Shown here one piece after another: positions 9,918 through 19,395 of a stretch of DNA of 25,136 bases. Where the stretch lies: positions 38,035-63,170 of the forward strand of contig JAHBMJ010002336.1 of the NCBI GenBank assembly GCA_018398765.1. Direction: 5' to 3'. The DNA comes from Chromera velia. Its lineage: Eukaryota > Sar > Chromeraceae. Within the stretch, counting starts at the first letter, position 1, and each line of letters opens with the position of its first letter. The translations under genes were made by a program, and so were the position numbers. Below the pieces are notes generated by a model. It was not told the DNA's origin. It searched no databases and worked only from the letters and a program-made list of their open reading frames with translations.

Positions 9918-11985
9918 ATGAGCGGAGCGGCCGGAGGAGGCGATGGAGGGATCAGCAATGTCCCCCAAAACGACCTGAGGGAGTTTCGGGAGATCTTCAA
10001 CTTGGTAAGCTTGGAGCTGCAGGTGTGATGCGCAAGAGACATCGACCGTGCTTAGAACATGAATGTATATACATGCATCACACGTGCAAATAGTCCGTTC
10101 TTTGGACAGTCTGCGTGGCGCAGGATGCGAGTGCTCAGATTTCTATCTGCACAGTCTGGGGAAAAGATCAAAAGGCCGTCTACGCTTCTGCAAGTTTCAT
10201 TGATCAGTACACATGCATGCACACGTGTTGTTTGCATGCCACCTGAAGGTTCATTGAACAATATGCAGTGTAAATCTTCAAGTGCATGCATAGAGTGCCT
10301 CCGTCCAGCACGTGCACCCTTTTCCGCTTTCGCTTCGCCTGCCCTCAGACCCCTCCTCGCTGTCTTTTTCCCTCCCTGACTCTCTGCATCCCCCGTGTCT
10401 CCTCCTTTCTGGTGGCCCGCGAGTCTGCATGTCTGCCTGTGTGTGAAAGAGAGAGAAGAGAAACTGCCGAGCTCCTGTGCTTCCATTTTACATAACTTCG
10501 ATACGTGAGCTAGGGCCAACATACCCGTCTGAATGGTCCTGTCTTTCTGGCTCTTTTCCGCCGCTGCGGAATGTTCGCTGTTTCTCCCGCTTCCTTTCTT
10601 TCTTCGCTCCTAACTGATTTAGGGAATATTCTGAAGGGGGGCTCATTTACCGAATCATGCCTGAGGATCCGTGACCGTTCCCCCGCAAAAAACTTGTGTT
10701 ATTTTTCTTGAACCATTGTTGACAGCATCCCTTTGCGCAAACGATCCAAGTGAACGAACTTCCCTCATGCAGGTGGACTCTGACGGGAGTGGGATGATCT
10801 CCACAGAGGAGCTGGGCAAGCTCCTGGCGACTCTGGGGATTCCGACCAGTGAGGAGACGCTGAAGATGATGGTCTCCGAGGTGGACGACAACGGGAACGG
10901 AGAAATCGATTTTGAGGGTCCGTGGGTGGGTGGGTGAATGGGTGCAATGGATTATTTCTGAGAAAGGGGGTACACGGTGAGCTTCGTCGCAAAGGGCCTA
11001 AAGAAGACAGGAGGCCTTGCGTAGGTGTGCTTACAAGAACTGAGCGACAGGAAAATGCGAATGAACAGTAGAATGGTGAAGCGAATCTAAGATGCTTCCG
11101 CACGTTCTGAGTTTCACATTTATCGAAGTGTACACGTGCCTGTTTGGTTTTCGTCCAATCCATAGCTGATCACATCCGCCCGTTTTTTTTTTTCTCCTTC
11201 AATCTCTGTCTTTCCCTCTTTTCTTTTCTTCTTTTCCTTCTTTTCTTTCCTTCAATTTCTTTCTTTTCTTCTGTTCCTTCTTTCAATTTCTTTCTTTCTT
11301 TCTTTCTTTCTTCCTTCCTTCCTTCCTTCCTTTCTTTCTTTCTTTCCTTGCTGCCTTTTCCTTCTTTATTTGTTTCCAAGTTAATTTTTCTTTCTCTGTT
11401 TAGCTTTCTCTTTCGCTTCTCTCTCTCTCTCTCTCTCTCTCTCTCCTTCTGTCCTTTTTTCCTTTCCTTCATTTAGGTCACCTCACTCCTTTTCAAAGTT
11501 TGGATCCTCAACTTTCTGGTCCTTCTGTTTCCTTTTTCTGGATGCCCCTGGATATGTTGATTGTCTCCGTGCAGAGTTCGTCAGGGTGATGTCTCGTCGC
11601 GTGAACGCAGACTACACCGCAGAGGAGGTAGACAGGGCGTTCAGGGTCAGTCTCTTCTCTTGCACGACGAACCGTTTTACCCGCACCACGTGAGACTGCC
11701 ATTTCCCACGGAAGAAAGAGGGCATTCAGTGTAATCCTGCATGGGTGCTCACTGTCTTCGTTTCCCTGTCTGCCTGTCTGAGGAGATGCAGTCTGTCTGT
11801 GCATTTCTCTGTCTGTCTATGTCCCTGTGTGTACTCGAGAAGAAGAAAGGAGGGAACAGAAACACACAGTCTGTCTGTCTATCTGTCTGTTTGTCTGTCT
11901 GTCTGTCTATTGTGTTCATGAAGAAAAGAAGGGAGAAGAAGAAACACATAGTCTGTCTGTCTGTCTGTCTGTCCATCTTCCTGTC

Positions 11986-12016
<31 letters not shown>

Positions 12017-12127
12017 GCAACTTTGGGTCTATGCGGCTGTCCTGTCTGCCTCTCCTTCTGGTCTCATGAGAGGAACAAAGGAAAGGACAGAGACACACAC
12101 AGACAAACCCGAAACTCATTTTTCTGC

Positions 12128-12174
<47 letters not shown>

Positions 12175-12735
12175 CCCGTGCTTCCGTGCATGCACGCAGT
12201 TGTTTGCCAACAATGTTCCTGAGGGGATGATCAAGCTGGCAGATTTGGAGAAGGCTCTGACGAGTTACGGCAAGAACCGAATGACCAAAGAGGAGGTCGG
12301 TCAGACAGACAGACAGACAGACAGAGGCAGACGATAGACCACACGTAGCAAGGCATTGGGCCTGAAACGGGAAAGAAAAAGCGTTTGTTTTGTTGAGGGA
12401 GGACGGAAAGAAGGAGACAGGGAGCAATGCAAGGAAAAAAGAATGAGGACAACAACAGAGAGACAGACTGACAAAGAAACACGTAGACAGACAGACACCC
12501 AGACAGACCGACAGGCAGGCAGACAGTATCACAGAGTGAAAAACATACAGAAGAAAAGAGAGAAAGAAAGAAAGAAACAAAGAAAGAAAGACAGAAAGAA
12601 AGAAAGAAAGAAAGAAAGAAAGGAAGGAAGGAAGGAAGAAGGGAGAAAGAAAGGGAGAAAGAAAGAGGGACAGAGACAGCGAAGCGGAAAGCAACATACA
12701 CACAAGCAAAGAAACAAACAAACAAACAAACAAAC

Positions 12736-12828
<93 letters not shown>

Positions 12829-13278
12829 GAAAGAGAGAGAGAGAGAGACAGACAGACAGAGACAGAGACAGGGACAGAGACAGAGAGACAGACAGACAGA
12901 GAAAGGGAGAGAGAGGGAGAGAGAGAGAAAGAGAGAGAAAGAGCAAGAAAAAAAGAAAGAAGGAAAGAAAGAGAAATAGAATGAATGAATGAATGAGTGA
13001 GTGAGTGAGTGAATGAACGAACGAACGAACGAACGGACAGATCGATAGATGCTCAAACAGGTAGATACCAACGAAAAGAACGAAGGAAAGATCGGAAAAA
13101 GCTTCCAGCGAAGGAATGCAACAGAGGAGAACCTGAAAGCAGTGCCTATGACAAAACAAGAGATTTGATTTGTTGTTTGTCTGTATGTCTGCAGGCCCAG
13201 GCTCTTCTTTCTCAGGTAGACAGTCATGAGGGAATGTTCAATTACCGGGAGTACATCAATATGATGATGCACAAGTAG
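9918..13278 (+). CDS. Calmodulin-like EF-hand protein, 160 residues, five exons
   Basis: Exons are 9918-10004, 10773-10917, 11575-11645, 12200-12295 and 13195-13278 (TAG). All introns are GT-AG and the phases close exactly. The protein has the calmodulin layout: a Gly-rich N-terminus, then EF-hand 1 (loop residues 31-42, DSDGSGMISTEE) and EF-hand 2 (67-78, DDNGNGEIDFEE), spaced 36 residues apart as in calmodulin. Both have acidic or Asn ligands at 1, 3 and 5, Gly at 6 and Glu at 12. EF-hand 3 (about 104-117) lacks the first Asp and carries an insertion. EF-hand 4 (about 142-152, DSHEGMFNYRE) is one residue short. So two calcium sites are likely in the N-lobe and none or weak ones in the C-lobe, as in some myosin light chains and calmodulin-like proteins. 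It probably acts as a calcium-responsive partner of another protein; the partner is unknown. Introns hold long microsatellites. Confidence 0.9.
10773..10917 (+). CDS. EF-hand gene exon 2 (EF loops 1 and 2)
   Basis: The acceptor is ctcatgcag and the donor is gtccgt. It starts in phase 0 and passes one base to exon 3, completing a Glu codon that is position 12 of the second calcium loop. Confidence 0.9.
11183..11475 (+). repeat. Intronic polypyrimidine tract
   Basis: CTTT, CTTC and CT repeats make almost 300 bases of pyrimidine on the sense strand of intron 2. The long open frames here on both strands are simple-repeat artefacts. Confidence 0.9.
11575..11645 (+). CDS. EF-hand gene exon 3 (linker helix)
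   Basis: The acceptor is ccgtgcag and the donor is gtcagt. It encodes FVRVMSRRVNADYTAEEVDR and AFR, corresponding to the central helix of calmodulin. Confidence 0.85.
11868..12176 (+). repeat. Intronic CTGT, CT and GT repeats
   Basis: In intron 3, (CTGT)n blocks lie at about 11868-11908, 11950-11972 and 11985-12016, then (CT)n at 12127-12147 joins (GT)n to 12173. Confidence 0.9.
12200..12295 (+). CDS. EF-hand gene exon 4 (degenerate EF-hand 3)
   Basis: The acceptor is cacgcag and the donor is gtcggt. It is exactly 32 codons with phase 0 on both sides, so skipping it would keep the frame. It encodes LFANNVPEGMIKLADLEKAL and the following helix. Confidence 0.85.
12302..13034 (+). repeat. Intronic ACAG, GAAA, AACA, GA and GAAC repeats
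   Basis: Intron 4 is mostly purine: ACAG blocks near 12303-12323, 12485-12530 and 12848-12900, GAAA and GGAA at 12558-12640, AACA at 12710-12737, GA at 12758-12845 and GAAT/GAAC at 12979-13034. Confidence 0.9.
13195..13278 (+). CDS. EF-hand gene exon 5 (degenerate EF-hand 4 and stop)
   Basis: The acceptor is gtctgcag. It encodes AQALLSQVDSHEGMFNYREY and INMMMHK, then TAG. The C-terminal YREYINMM matches the end of calmodulin-type proteins. Confidence 0.9.
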   Translation, partial: AQALLSQVDSHEGMFNYREYINMMMHK

Positions 13279-13489
13279 ACTGAGGATTACTGATTCTGCA
13301 ATACTGAACATCTATGGGTTAAAATTCAGTATTTGATGACAACTTTGAGAATCAACTAGAAAAAACCGGCCAAATTTGAATCATAATTGAATGACATATC
13401 CAGGCTTATGCCCTATAGCTCTCCCCTGGGCCTTTACTCGAGGGTTGTGTTCCTTACTAAGTAGTAACTTTAGTCATTCTCTTAAGTAC
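13279..13489 (+). other. 3' flank of EF-hand gene
   Basis: AT-rich sequence follows the stop codon and presumably holds the 3' UTR and poly(A) site. No further gene is seen. Confidence 0.5.
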
Positions 13490-13739
13490 CCTCAAGTGAC
13501 CTCCCTGAACCTAACTACTACTTGAAAGTTTAAGCCGCATTTTTGGATAAGCTTGAAAGTCCGCGCCGCAGGCGTGGATCATTTACGGTGTCTTGAAAGC
13601 CAAAGCCGCATATCTGGACAGTGTCTTGACCGTGTACGCCGCAAGGGTGGACGGTCTCTTGAAAAACGATGCCGCAGATGGAGATCATCTTGATTATATT
13701 TTTTCAAGTGGCACTTAGGTTCAGGGAGGTTCCTCAAGT
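13490..13739. mobile_element. MITE-like element with 8-bp direct repeats
   Basis: CCTCAAGT occurs at 13490-13497 and again at 13732-13739. Just inside lie inverted repeats ACCTCCCTGAACCTAA (13499-13514) and its reverse complement (13715-13730), perfect over 16 bp. The interior is a series of about five units that each begin CTTGA and contain GCCGCA (starting near 13521, 13551, 13591, 13624 and 13658; spacing 30-40). An 8-bp target duplication with short inverted ends fits a non-autonomous hAT-type element, and the internal units could be subterminal transposase-binding repeats. No transposase is present. The family assignment is inference. Confidence 0.55.
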
Positions 13740-13904
13740 AATAGATAGTAATGGATCAAGTTAAAATATTTAAATCTGGTAAGTGTTGAAGTCCTAACTA
13801 AGTTTAAAGTTATAGACTACTATAGACCTAGACGTAGCTTTCTATAGCTTTCTAACTATAGTTTGGGCTAAAGTCTGGGCAGATCGACGACCGTTCTAGG
13901 CCCG

Positions 13905-14200
13905 TTTGATCGACGATGATCATTGGATGATGGTATATGCATGTGATGCATATCTCGATCCATACACCGATCAATAAAAGAATAATAATGATCATCGATG
14001 ATAATGATGATGATGATGCATGATGCTAGGCATGATGACTTAGAATCATTGATGATACATGCTAGGATACATGATAATTTGGTTTAAGATGAACTCTAGC
14101 GTAAGAACACGTGGTGATGCTACTAGTGATGCAGCACTGATGCTAGTGGTGATGATGATAATAATCAGATGATGATGATGATGACTCGGATGATGAGGTC
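13905..14200. repeat. GAT/GATGAT-rich microsatellite region
   Basis: Imperfect GAT and AAT trinucleotide repeats are scattered from about 13905 to 14200, with no coding signal. Confidence 0.75.
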
Positions 14201-15206
14201 ACATTGAGGTGATGGTACTAGGCTTAGTAGGCTTATATAAGCGGCTTAGCAGACTTTAATAAAGGAAAGTAAAAGAATAATATTTTTTTTTTTTTAATAC
14301 TACATAAAATCTATACTTTTAAGAATATAATAATAAATTGCCTACGTTCGTCCTACGAATTCATGTATAGCGAATTTACTAGCTATATGAATGAATGAAT
14401 AAATGAATGACTAAAGCCGTCGGAGCCTAGCTCCTGGCAGTCCATGTTCATGCAAGTCTTGTTCAAGATATAGCACAGTGTAGAAGTACTAGAAGAACTG
14501 AAGAAGGAATTTATAGAAACAGACTTCAAACAGTCTCAGTCAGTCTAAGCTAGAGTCTGAGCCAGTTTTGGACCCCCTCGGCGCGAGAACTTTGCTGTGA
14601 GCGAAGCCGGCTCTTGAATCAAAATGCCACTTTGTCACCTAGTTTGTCACTTTGCAGTCACAGAAGCTGATGGATCGTGGATGCATGCGGCATGCTGGCT
14701 TGCAGGCAGACATGCAGCCATGATGCAGGCAGGGAGGCGTGAACGATGACTTTTTCACCTTTCGCGCCCTTGTTCTGGCTGCATTCCTCTCTTCCTCTGC
14801 GTGCAGGCTGCTCGCACATGCATGCAGAGTCTGAAACTCCCTCCCGTCTCGCTTGCGGCTCTCCATGTATGAAAGATCGATCAGCCGACATCAACCACGC
14901 TGTCGGTGAAGATCTCTCTGACCCCCTTCCCCGATCTTGCCGAGGCCTCAAGGAAAGTCGAACGTATGCCAGGGTCCGAATAACTTCACATAACAATTGA
15001 AGCAAAAGAAGCGAACCCATGCGTCGATCAGACACGTACGCCAGTCAGATATGCATGCGCTCATCGGAGACGGTTTGCCAACAACGAGCTTCTGTATGCA
15101 TTGCAAATCTTTCTGGTCGCGGATTTGATCACAGGGGAAAAGACTGCATGACACATCTTTTTGGTCGGACTTGCTGAAAGAAGGAAAGACAACTATCAAC
15201 ACACAA
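14200..15206. other. Intergenic region without supported gene
   Basis: AT-rich sequence with a T-run (14281-14295), a GAAT repeat (14388-14410) and several TGCATGC sites (14677, 14818, 15051). Open frames at 14640-15220 overlap on both strands and lack splice or composition support. Confidence 0.5.
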
Positions 15207-15363
15207 GCGCGGTCTCTCTGCAACGCGGCGCAGTATTAAGACTACGAGAAATGAGCACATAAAACGAGAAGAAGGGTACAACGACACGAGAAAAATACAC
15301 AAGCAAAGCAGCTAACAAGAATTAGCTAAGGCAGCACGGTCTGTCGCTGCAACGCCGTGCAGT
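15207..15363. repeat. Duplicated hairpin-like motif
   Basis: Two similar segments, 15207-15233 and 15334-15363, share GCRCGGTCT, CTGCAACGC and GCAGT. The second can fold with a GCACGG/CCGTGC stem. They lie 3' of the gene at 15500-16654. Confidence 0.45.
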
Positions 15364-15499
15364 GTCCAGACAGACGATCGAGCCATCGCAAGAAGAAGAC
15401 ACGCATGGCATGCAGGTGAAGGCCGTTCACAAAATCGAAAGGTGAAGACACTGAGAGTGCCCTCGACCAGCAAATATCGACAATCACTCATTCATTCAT

Positions 15500-16654
15500 T
15501 CAAAAATTGAAGTTTCCGGTAGCCACTCTTTGGAGGGACGCCAGAAAGCCGCTGAAGTCTTCACCGAAGACTGCACGGTCGTTGTGCGCAATCTCTCTGT
15601 ACTCCCTCAGGTGCCTGTTGTAGTTGTTCTGCAGTTGGTCGGGGAGCCTACGCTTTTCACTAACAACGCAGCGGCAAAGCGGCGCTAGGTGACAGAGGTT
15701 CCTCGCACCCCCCCTTCTCGACCTATTCCCGCAGTTCTCGGTCTCGCAGGCCAACCGCTCCACGAGCCTCTCGGGGGGATAGTTGAGACAGGGCCCGTTG
15801 CCCAGGCAGTTGTGTCGCAGCCCTCCATCGCCCATTTTCACACACACAGTTACCACATTGCGTGGCTCGGGACTGACGAAAGTCATCACGTCGGTGGCGC
15901 TGAATTCCCCACCGACAGTGGGCGTCCAGGTGGTACGCCACCGTCCGAAGGTTCTCAGTGCCCTTTGTGCGACACCCTTCAAGGCGTCGGAGCGGGGGGC
16001 CAACTCTTCAGCAGTCGCACCGAGAAGCCTGTCCACCTCCCGCAACTCCGCGATGACCATGAGCACTGCAGGGACGAGGGCCTGGTACTCTCTGTTGATA
16101 TCCGGCTGGCCCTCCGTGTCCAGGTATAGGAGGAGCTCGAGGCCAAGAGCTACCATGGAGGAAAGCTCAAAGCGACTGCTTTGGAGGTTGTTGGACAGAC
16201 GCCTGTAGTGGTCAACCCGAATCAGGAGGGCCTGGATCTGGATGACCTTCTCGCAGAGGAAAGCCGCGCTGATGCGCTCTCGCACGATCGCATGGATGTC
16301 CATGAGGGACGCTTCGGAAAGTGTGATGATCTGGGGCGCCTCTGGGATACTCCCTGGCAGCACAACGTCGGTCACTCTGTCGAACACCAAGCCAACCACC
16401 TTGATCAGCAGCGCGTTCCCGACTTTGGTGAGAATGTCCGAAGCAATTCCCGGCTTCGGCTTCGCTTGCAACTGGCGCCGCTCGGCCGCCCCAGAGTCGG
16501 TATCCCAAGACGGAGGGATGCCAGATGCGATCGCGGGGGCAGCGTTGGAGACGGCAAGCTCTCCAGCTTCCTCTGACACTTATGTCGTTGCTGTTTGAGC
16601 TCCCGCGCTGGAGTAGAGGAAGGCCACAGCCATGAGCAGAGCAGTGAGCTTCAT
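15500..16654 (-). pseudogene. Secreted-type protein gene with in-frame TAA after signal peptide
   Basis: An ATG at 16652-16654 opens a classic signal peptide: a Lys at position 2, a hydrophobic core (LTALLMAVAFLYSS) and an AGAQ cleavage-like site. After 24 codons there is a TAA (16580-16582), then the same frame stays open for 359 codons to a TGA at 15500. The downstream part contains several amphipathic or hydrophobic helices (for example VGNALLIKVVGLVF and MVALGLELLLYL). Its C-terminal third has about eight Cys in a basic, Arg-rich setting, as expected for a disulfide-bonded exported protein. No family is recognised. It has no introns, unlike its neighbours. The stop could be a recent inactivating mutation, an allele, a sequencing error or a readthrough site. 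No short intron removes it, because no suitable GT-AG pair surrounds it. A start at the GTG after the stop is unlikely in a eukaryote. Confidence 0.65.
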
Positions 16655-16707
16655 GACTCGACCAGGAAGAATTACTTCAGAAGTAGACAGAGAAAGAGAT
16701 GGAGAGA

Positions 16708-16715
16708 CTATATAG
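16708..16715 (-). promoter_or_regulatory. TATA-like box of secreted-protein gene
   Basis: CTATATAG lies about 55 bases upstream of the ATG at 16654, at a plausible distance for a short 5' UTR. The region from there to 16938 shows no gene. Confidence 0.35.
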
Positions 16716-16938
16716 CGTCTTAACTTTTCCACCTGCTTTGATCGAGACCAGCTGCACGTTGACTGAGTTGCAAGCGATTCAGGAGCGTGAAGGGACTCTG
16801 GTGAGACAATAGTTTCAAAAAGTGATGGTTGGACAGAATGATTGTGACGGGCTCCAGTCTATGCCGTGATCAGAGAGAGACTCACAGAGGAGAGATCAGA
16901 CACATGTAGCCAGCATGTAGCCAGCGCGCATGCAAGCT

Positions 16939-19223
16939 CTATATACTACCGTATGTTCAATAATTCACCGCAAAATTTCAAAAGATATAACTTTGCAACG
17001 ATAAAGAGTTAGAAACTGAAACTTTTTGTGTGTAAACTCCCACTGATATACAACTAATCCTTGAAAAATATATGTATTGATACAGCGGAGTCATAAGCAA
17101 TCTTTTTTAATGCTTTGTGAAAAACTTAGGTTTTTTGTTTGGAAGTCTGATTTTGTATATTTTTTTTTTTCTGATTATCTAAAGATTGTGAAGCGCTCTA
17201 GAGAGCAAAAGTATGAATTCCAACCCCCGGCTGTATGTTTTTTTGTACTGCTGTTTTAGAGTATCCTTCTTGAACATGTGAGATTTTTTTAAAATTTTTT
17301 CAAACTCTATTTATTCAACATACGGAATGCACGCTCGTAAAAAAATTAAAATAAAATGTTTTAATGTACATTCAGAGTTTCTTTCTTATAAATAAAGGCA
17401 AACTACTCTTAGCTTTTATATATTATTAGAAAAGAGTGCTGGGGCACTTTTTTTAAAAAAATTGTGTTTTTAATTTAAATGACTAAAATTGTATACTGAT
17501 CAGCATACATACCTGGATCAAATTCTTTTAAGATATTAGATCACACTAAAAGGCTTAAAAGAAAGAAAAGTATCGTAATATGAAAAGATATAATTGTTGT
17601 ATAGCATGAAGTTGTTTATAATCTGTTTGCAAGTCTGTGTTCATGTGAAGTTTAATCACTACGGTGACGGTACCCTAATGCCTCTACCACCCACTTTGCC
17701 CTTCCCTGGACTGCCCCACAGATGGACCTAATATAACTCTCTCGGAGGGACTGAATCAGATGAATGATGCGATTTTGATACTGCAGGGTGCTCTTCTGCA
17801 GGCTGGCAGCATGCATACATACAAGTTTTGACCGGCGCGCGGCCCCGTCTTGTCCCAACGTGCGCTGAGGCCCGCCGCAGCCCAGTATACCATATGTTCA
17901 ATAATTCACCGCAAAATTTCAAAAGATATAACTTTGTAACGATGAAGAGTTAGAAACTGAAACTTTTTGTGTATAAACTCCCACTAATATACAACTAATC
18001 CTTAAAAAATATATGTATTGACACAGCGGAGTCATAAGCAATCTTTTTTAATGCTTTGTGAAAAACTTAGGTTTTTTGTTTGGAAGTCTGATTTTGTATA
18101 TTTTTTTTTTTCTGATTATCTAAAGATTGTAAAGCGCTCTAAAGAGCAAAAGTACAAATTCCAACCCCCGGCTGTATGTTTCTTTGCACGGCTGTTTTAG
18201 AGCATCCTTTCTGAACATGTGAAATTTTTTTGAAATTTTTTCAAACTCTATTTATTGAACATACGGAATGCACGCTCATAAAAAAATTAAAATAAAATAT
18301 TTTAATGTACATTCAGAGTTTCTTTCTTATAAATAAAGGCAAACTACTCTTAGCTTTTATATATTATTAGAAAAGAGTGCTGGGGCACTTTTTTTAAAAA
18401 AATTGTGTTTTTAATTTAAATGACTAAAATTGTATACTGATCAGCATACATACCTGGATCAAATTCTTTTAAGATATTAGATCACACTAAAAGGCTTAAA
18501 AGAAAGAAACGTATCGTAGTATAAAAAGATATAATTGTTGTATAGCATGAAGTTGTTTATAATCTGTTTGCAAGTTTGTGTTCATATGAAGTTTAATCAC
18601 TAAGGTGACGGTACCCTAATGCCTCTACCACCCGCTTTGCCCTTCCCTAGACCGCTCCACAGATGGACCTAATATAACTCTCTCGGAGGGACTGGATCAG
18701 ATGAATGATGCGATTTTGATACTGTAGGGTGCTCTTCTGCAGACTGGCAGCATGCATGCATGCAAATTTTGACCGGTGCGCGGCCTCGCCTTGTCCCAGC
18801 GTGCGCTAAGGCCCGCCGTGGCCCAGTATACCGTATATTCAATAATTCACCGCAAAATTTCAAAAGATATAACTTTGCAACGATAAAGAGTTAGAAACTG
18901 AAACTTTTTGTGTGTAAACTCCCACTGATATACAACTAATCCTTGAAAAATATATGTATTGATACAGCGGAGTCATAAGCAATCTTTTTTAATGCTTTGT
19001 GAAAAACTTAGGTTTTTTGTTTGGAAGTCTGATTTTGTATATTTTTTTTTTCTGATTATCTAAAGATTGTGAAGCACTCTAAAGAGCAAAAGTATGAATT
19101 CGAACCCCCGGCTGTATGCTATATATTTTTTTGTACGGCTGTTTTAGAGCATCCTTCTTGAACATGTGAGATTTTTTTGAAATTTTTTCAAACTCTATTT
19201 ATTGAACATACGGTAGTATATAG
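16939..19223. mobile_element. Composite element: 2.4 tandem 941-bp units with 25-bp inverted ends
   Basis: The unit starts at about 16948, 17889 and 18830, exactly 941 bp apart. The third copy stops after about 380 bp. The left edge (16939-16963, starting CTATATACTACCGTATGTTC) and the right edge (19199-19223) are perfect inverted repeats over 25 bp. Each unit also has an internal inverted match (TTATTCAACATACGG at 17311-17325; TTATTGAACATACGG at 18252-18266), so each is a 378-bp inverted-repeat element plus a 563-bp spacer. TATATA flanks CTACCG on both sides, so a TA or TATATA target duplication is possible. A 60-codon open frame is shared by copies 1 and 2 but starts without ATG. No transposase is seen. 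Confidence 0.7.
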
Positions 19224-19234
19224 GGCACCTAGCC

Positions 19235-19395
19235 TGGCTTGTCAAAAAAATGAGCCAGTCAAGATTACCAGGCCTGTGAAATATCTCTGGCCCATCAAAA
19301 CAGCGTGGCCCATCAAAATAGCCTGGCTCGTCAAAAATCCCTGGCCCGTCAAACATTTATACCAATTTTATGGCCCGTCAAATGTCCCCAGCCAG
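19235..19395 (+). repeat. Degenerate TGGCCCGTCAAA minisatellite
   Basis: Seven or eight units of the form TGGCYCRTCAAAA recur at 14-25 base spacing. Read on the plus strand they give a repeated WPVK/WPIK peptide, which is more likely a by-product than a protein. Confidence 0.6.

Noticed and set aside
11144-11476. Plus-strand frame of 110 codons rich in Phe/Leu/Ser that could look like a membrane protein
   Set aside because: It is the CTTT/CTTC/CT repeat of intron 2.
12116-13311. Long minus-strand open frames (347 and 260 codons) of Leu/Ser/Phe
   Set aside because: They are translations of the intron 4 microsatellites of the EF-hand gene and have no real composition or splice support.
15500-16579. 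Idea that the helical secreted protein is a pore-forming toxin of the delta-endotoxin type
   Set aside because: Only a general run of amphipathic helices supports it; no family motif can be seen.
17077-18200. Conserved 60-codon frame in two copies of the 941-bp unit
   Set aside because: Its start is not ATG and it is conserved only because the DNA unit is conserved.
16937-19223. CRISPR-like array
   Set aside because: The repeats are 941 bp with no short regular repeat-spacer pattern, and the genome is eukaryotic.
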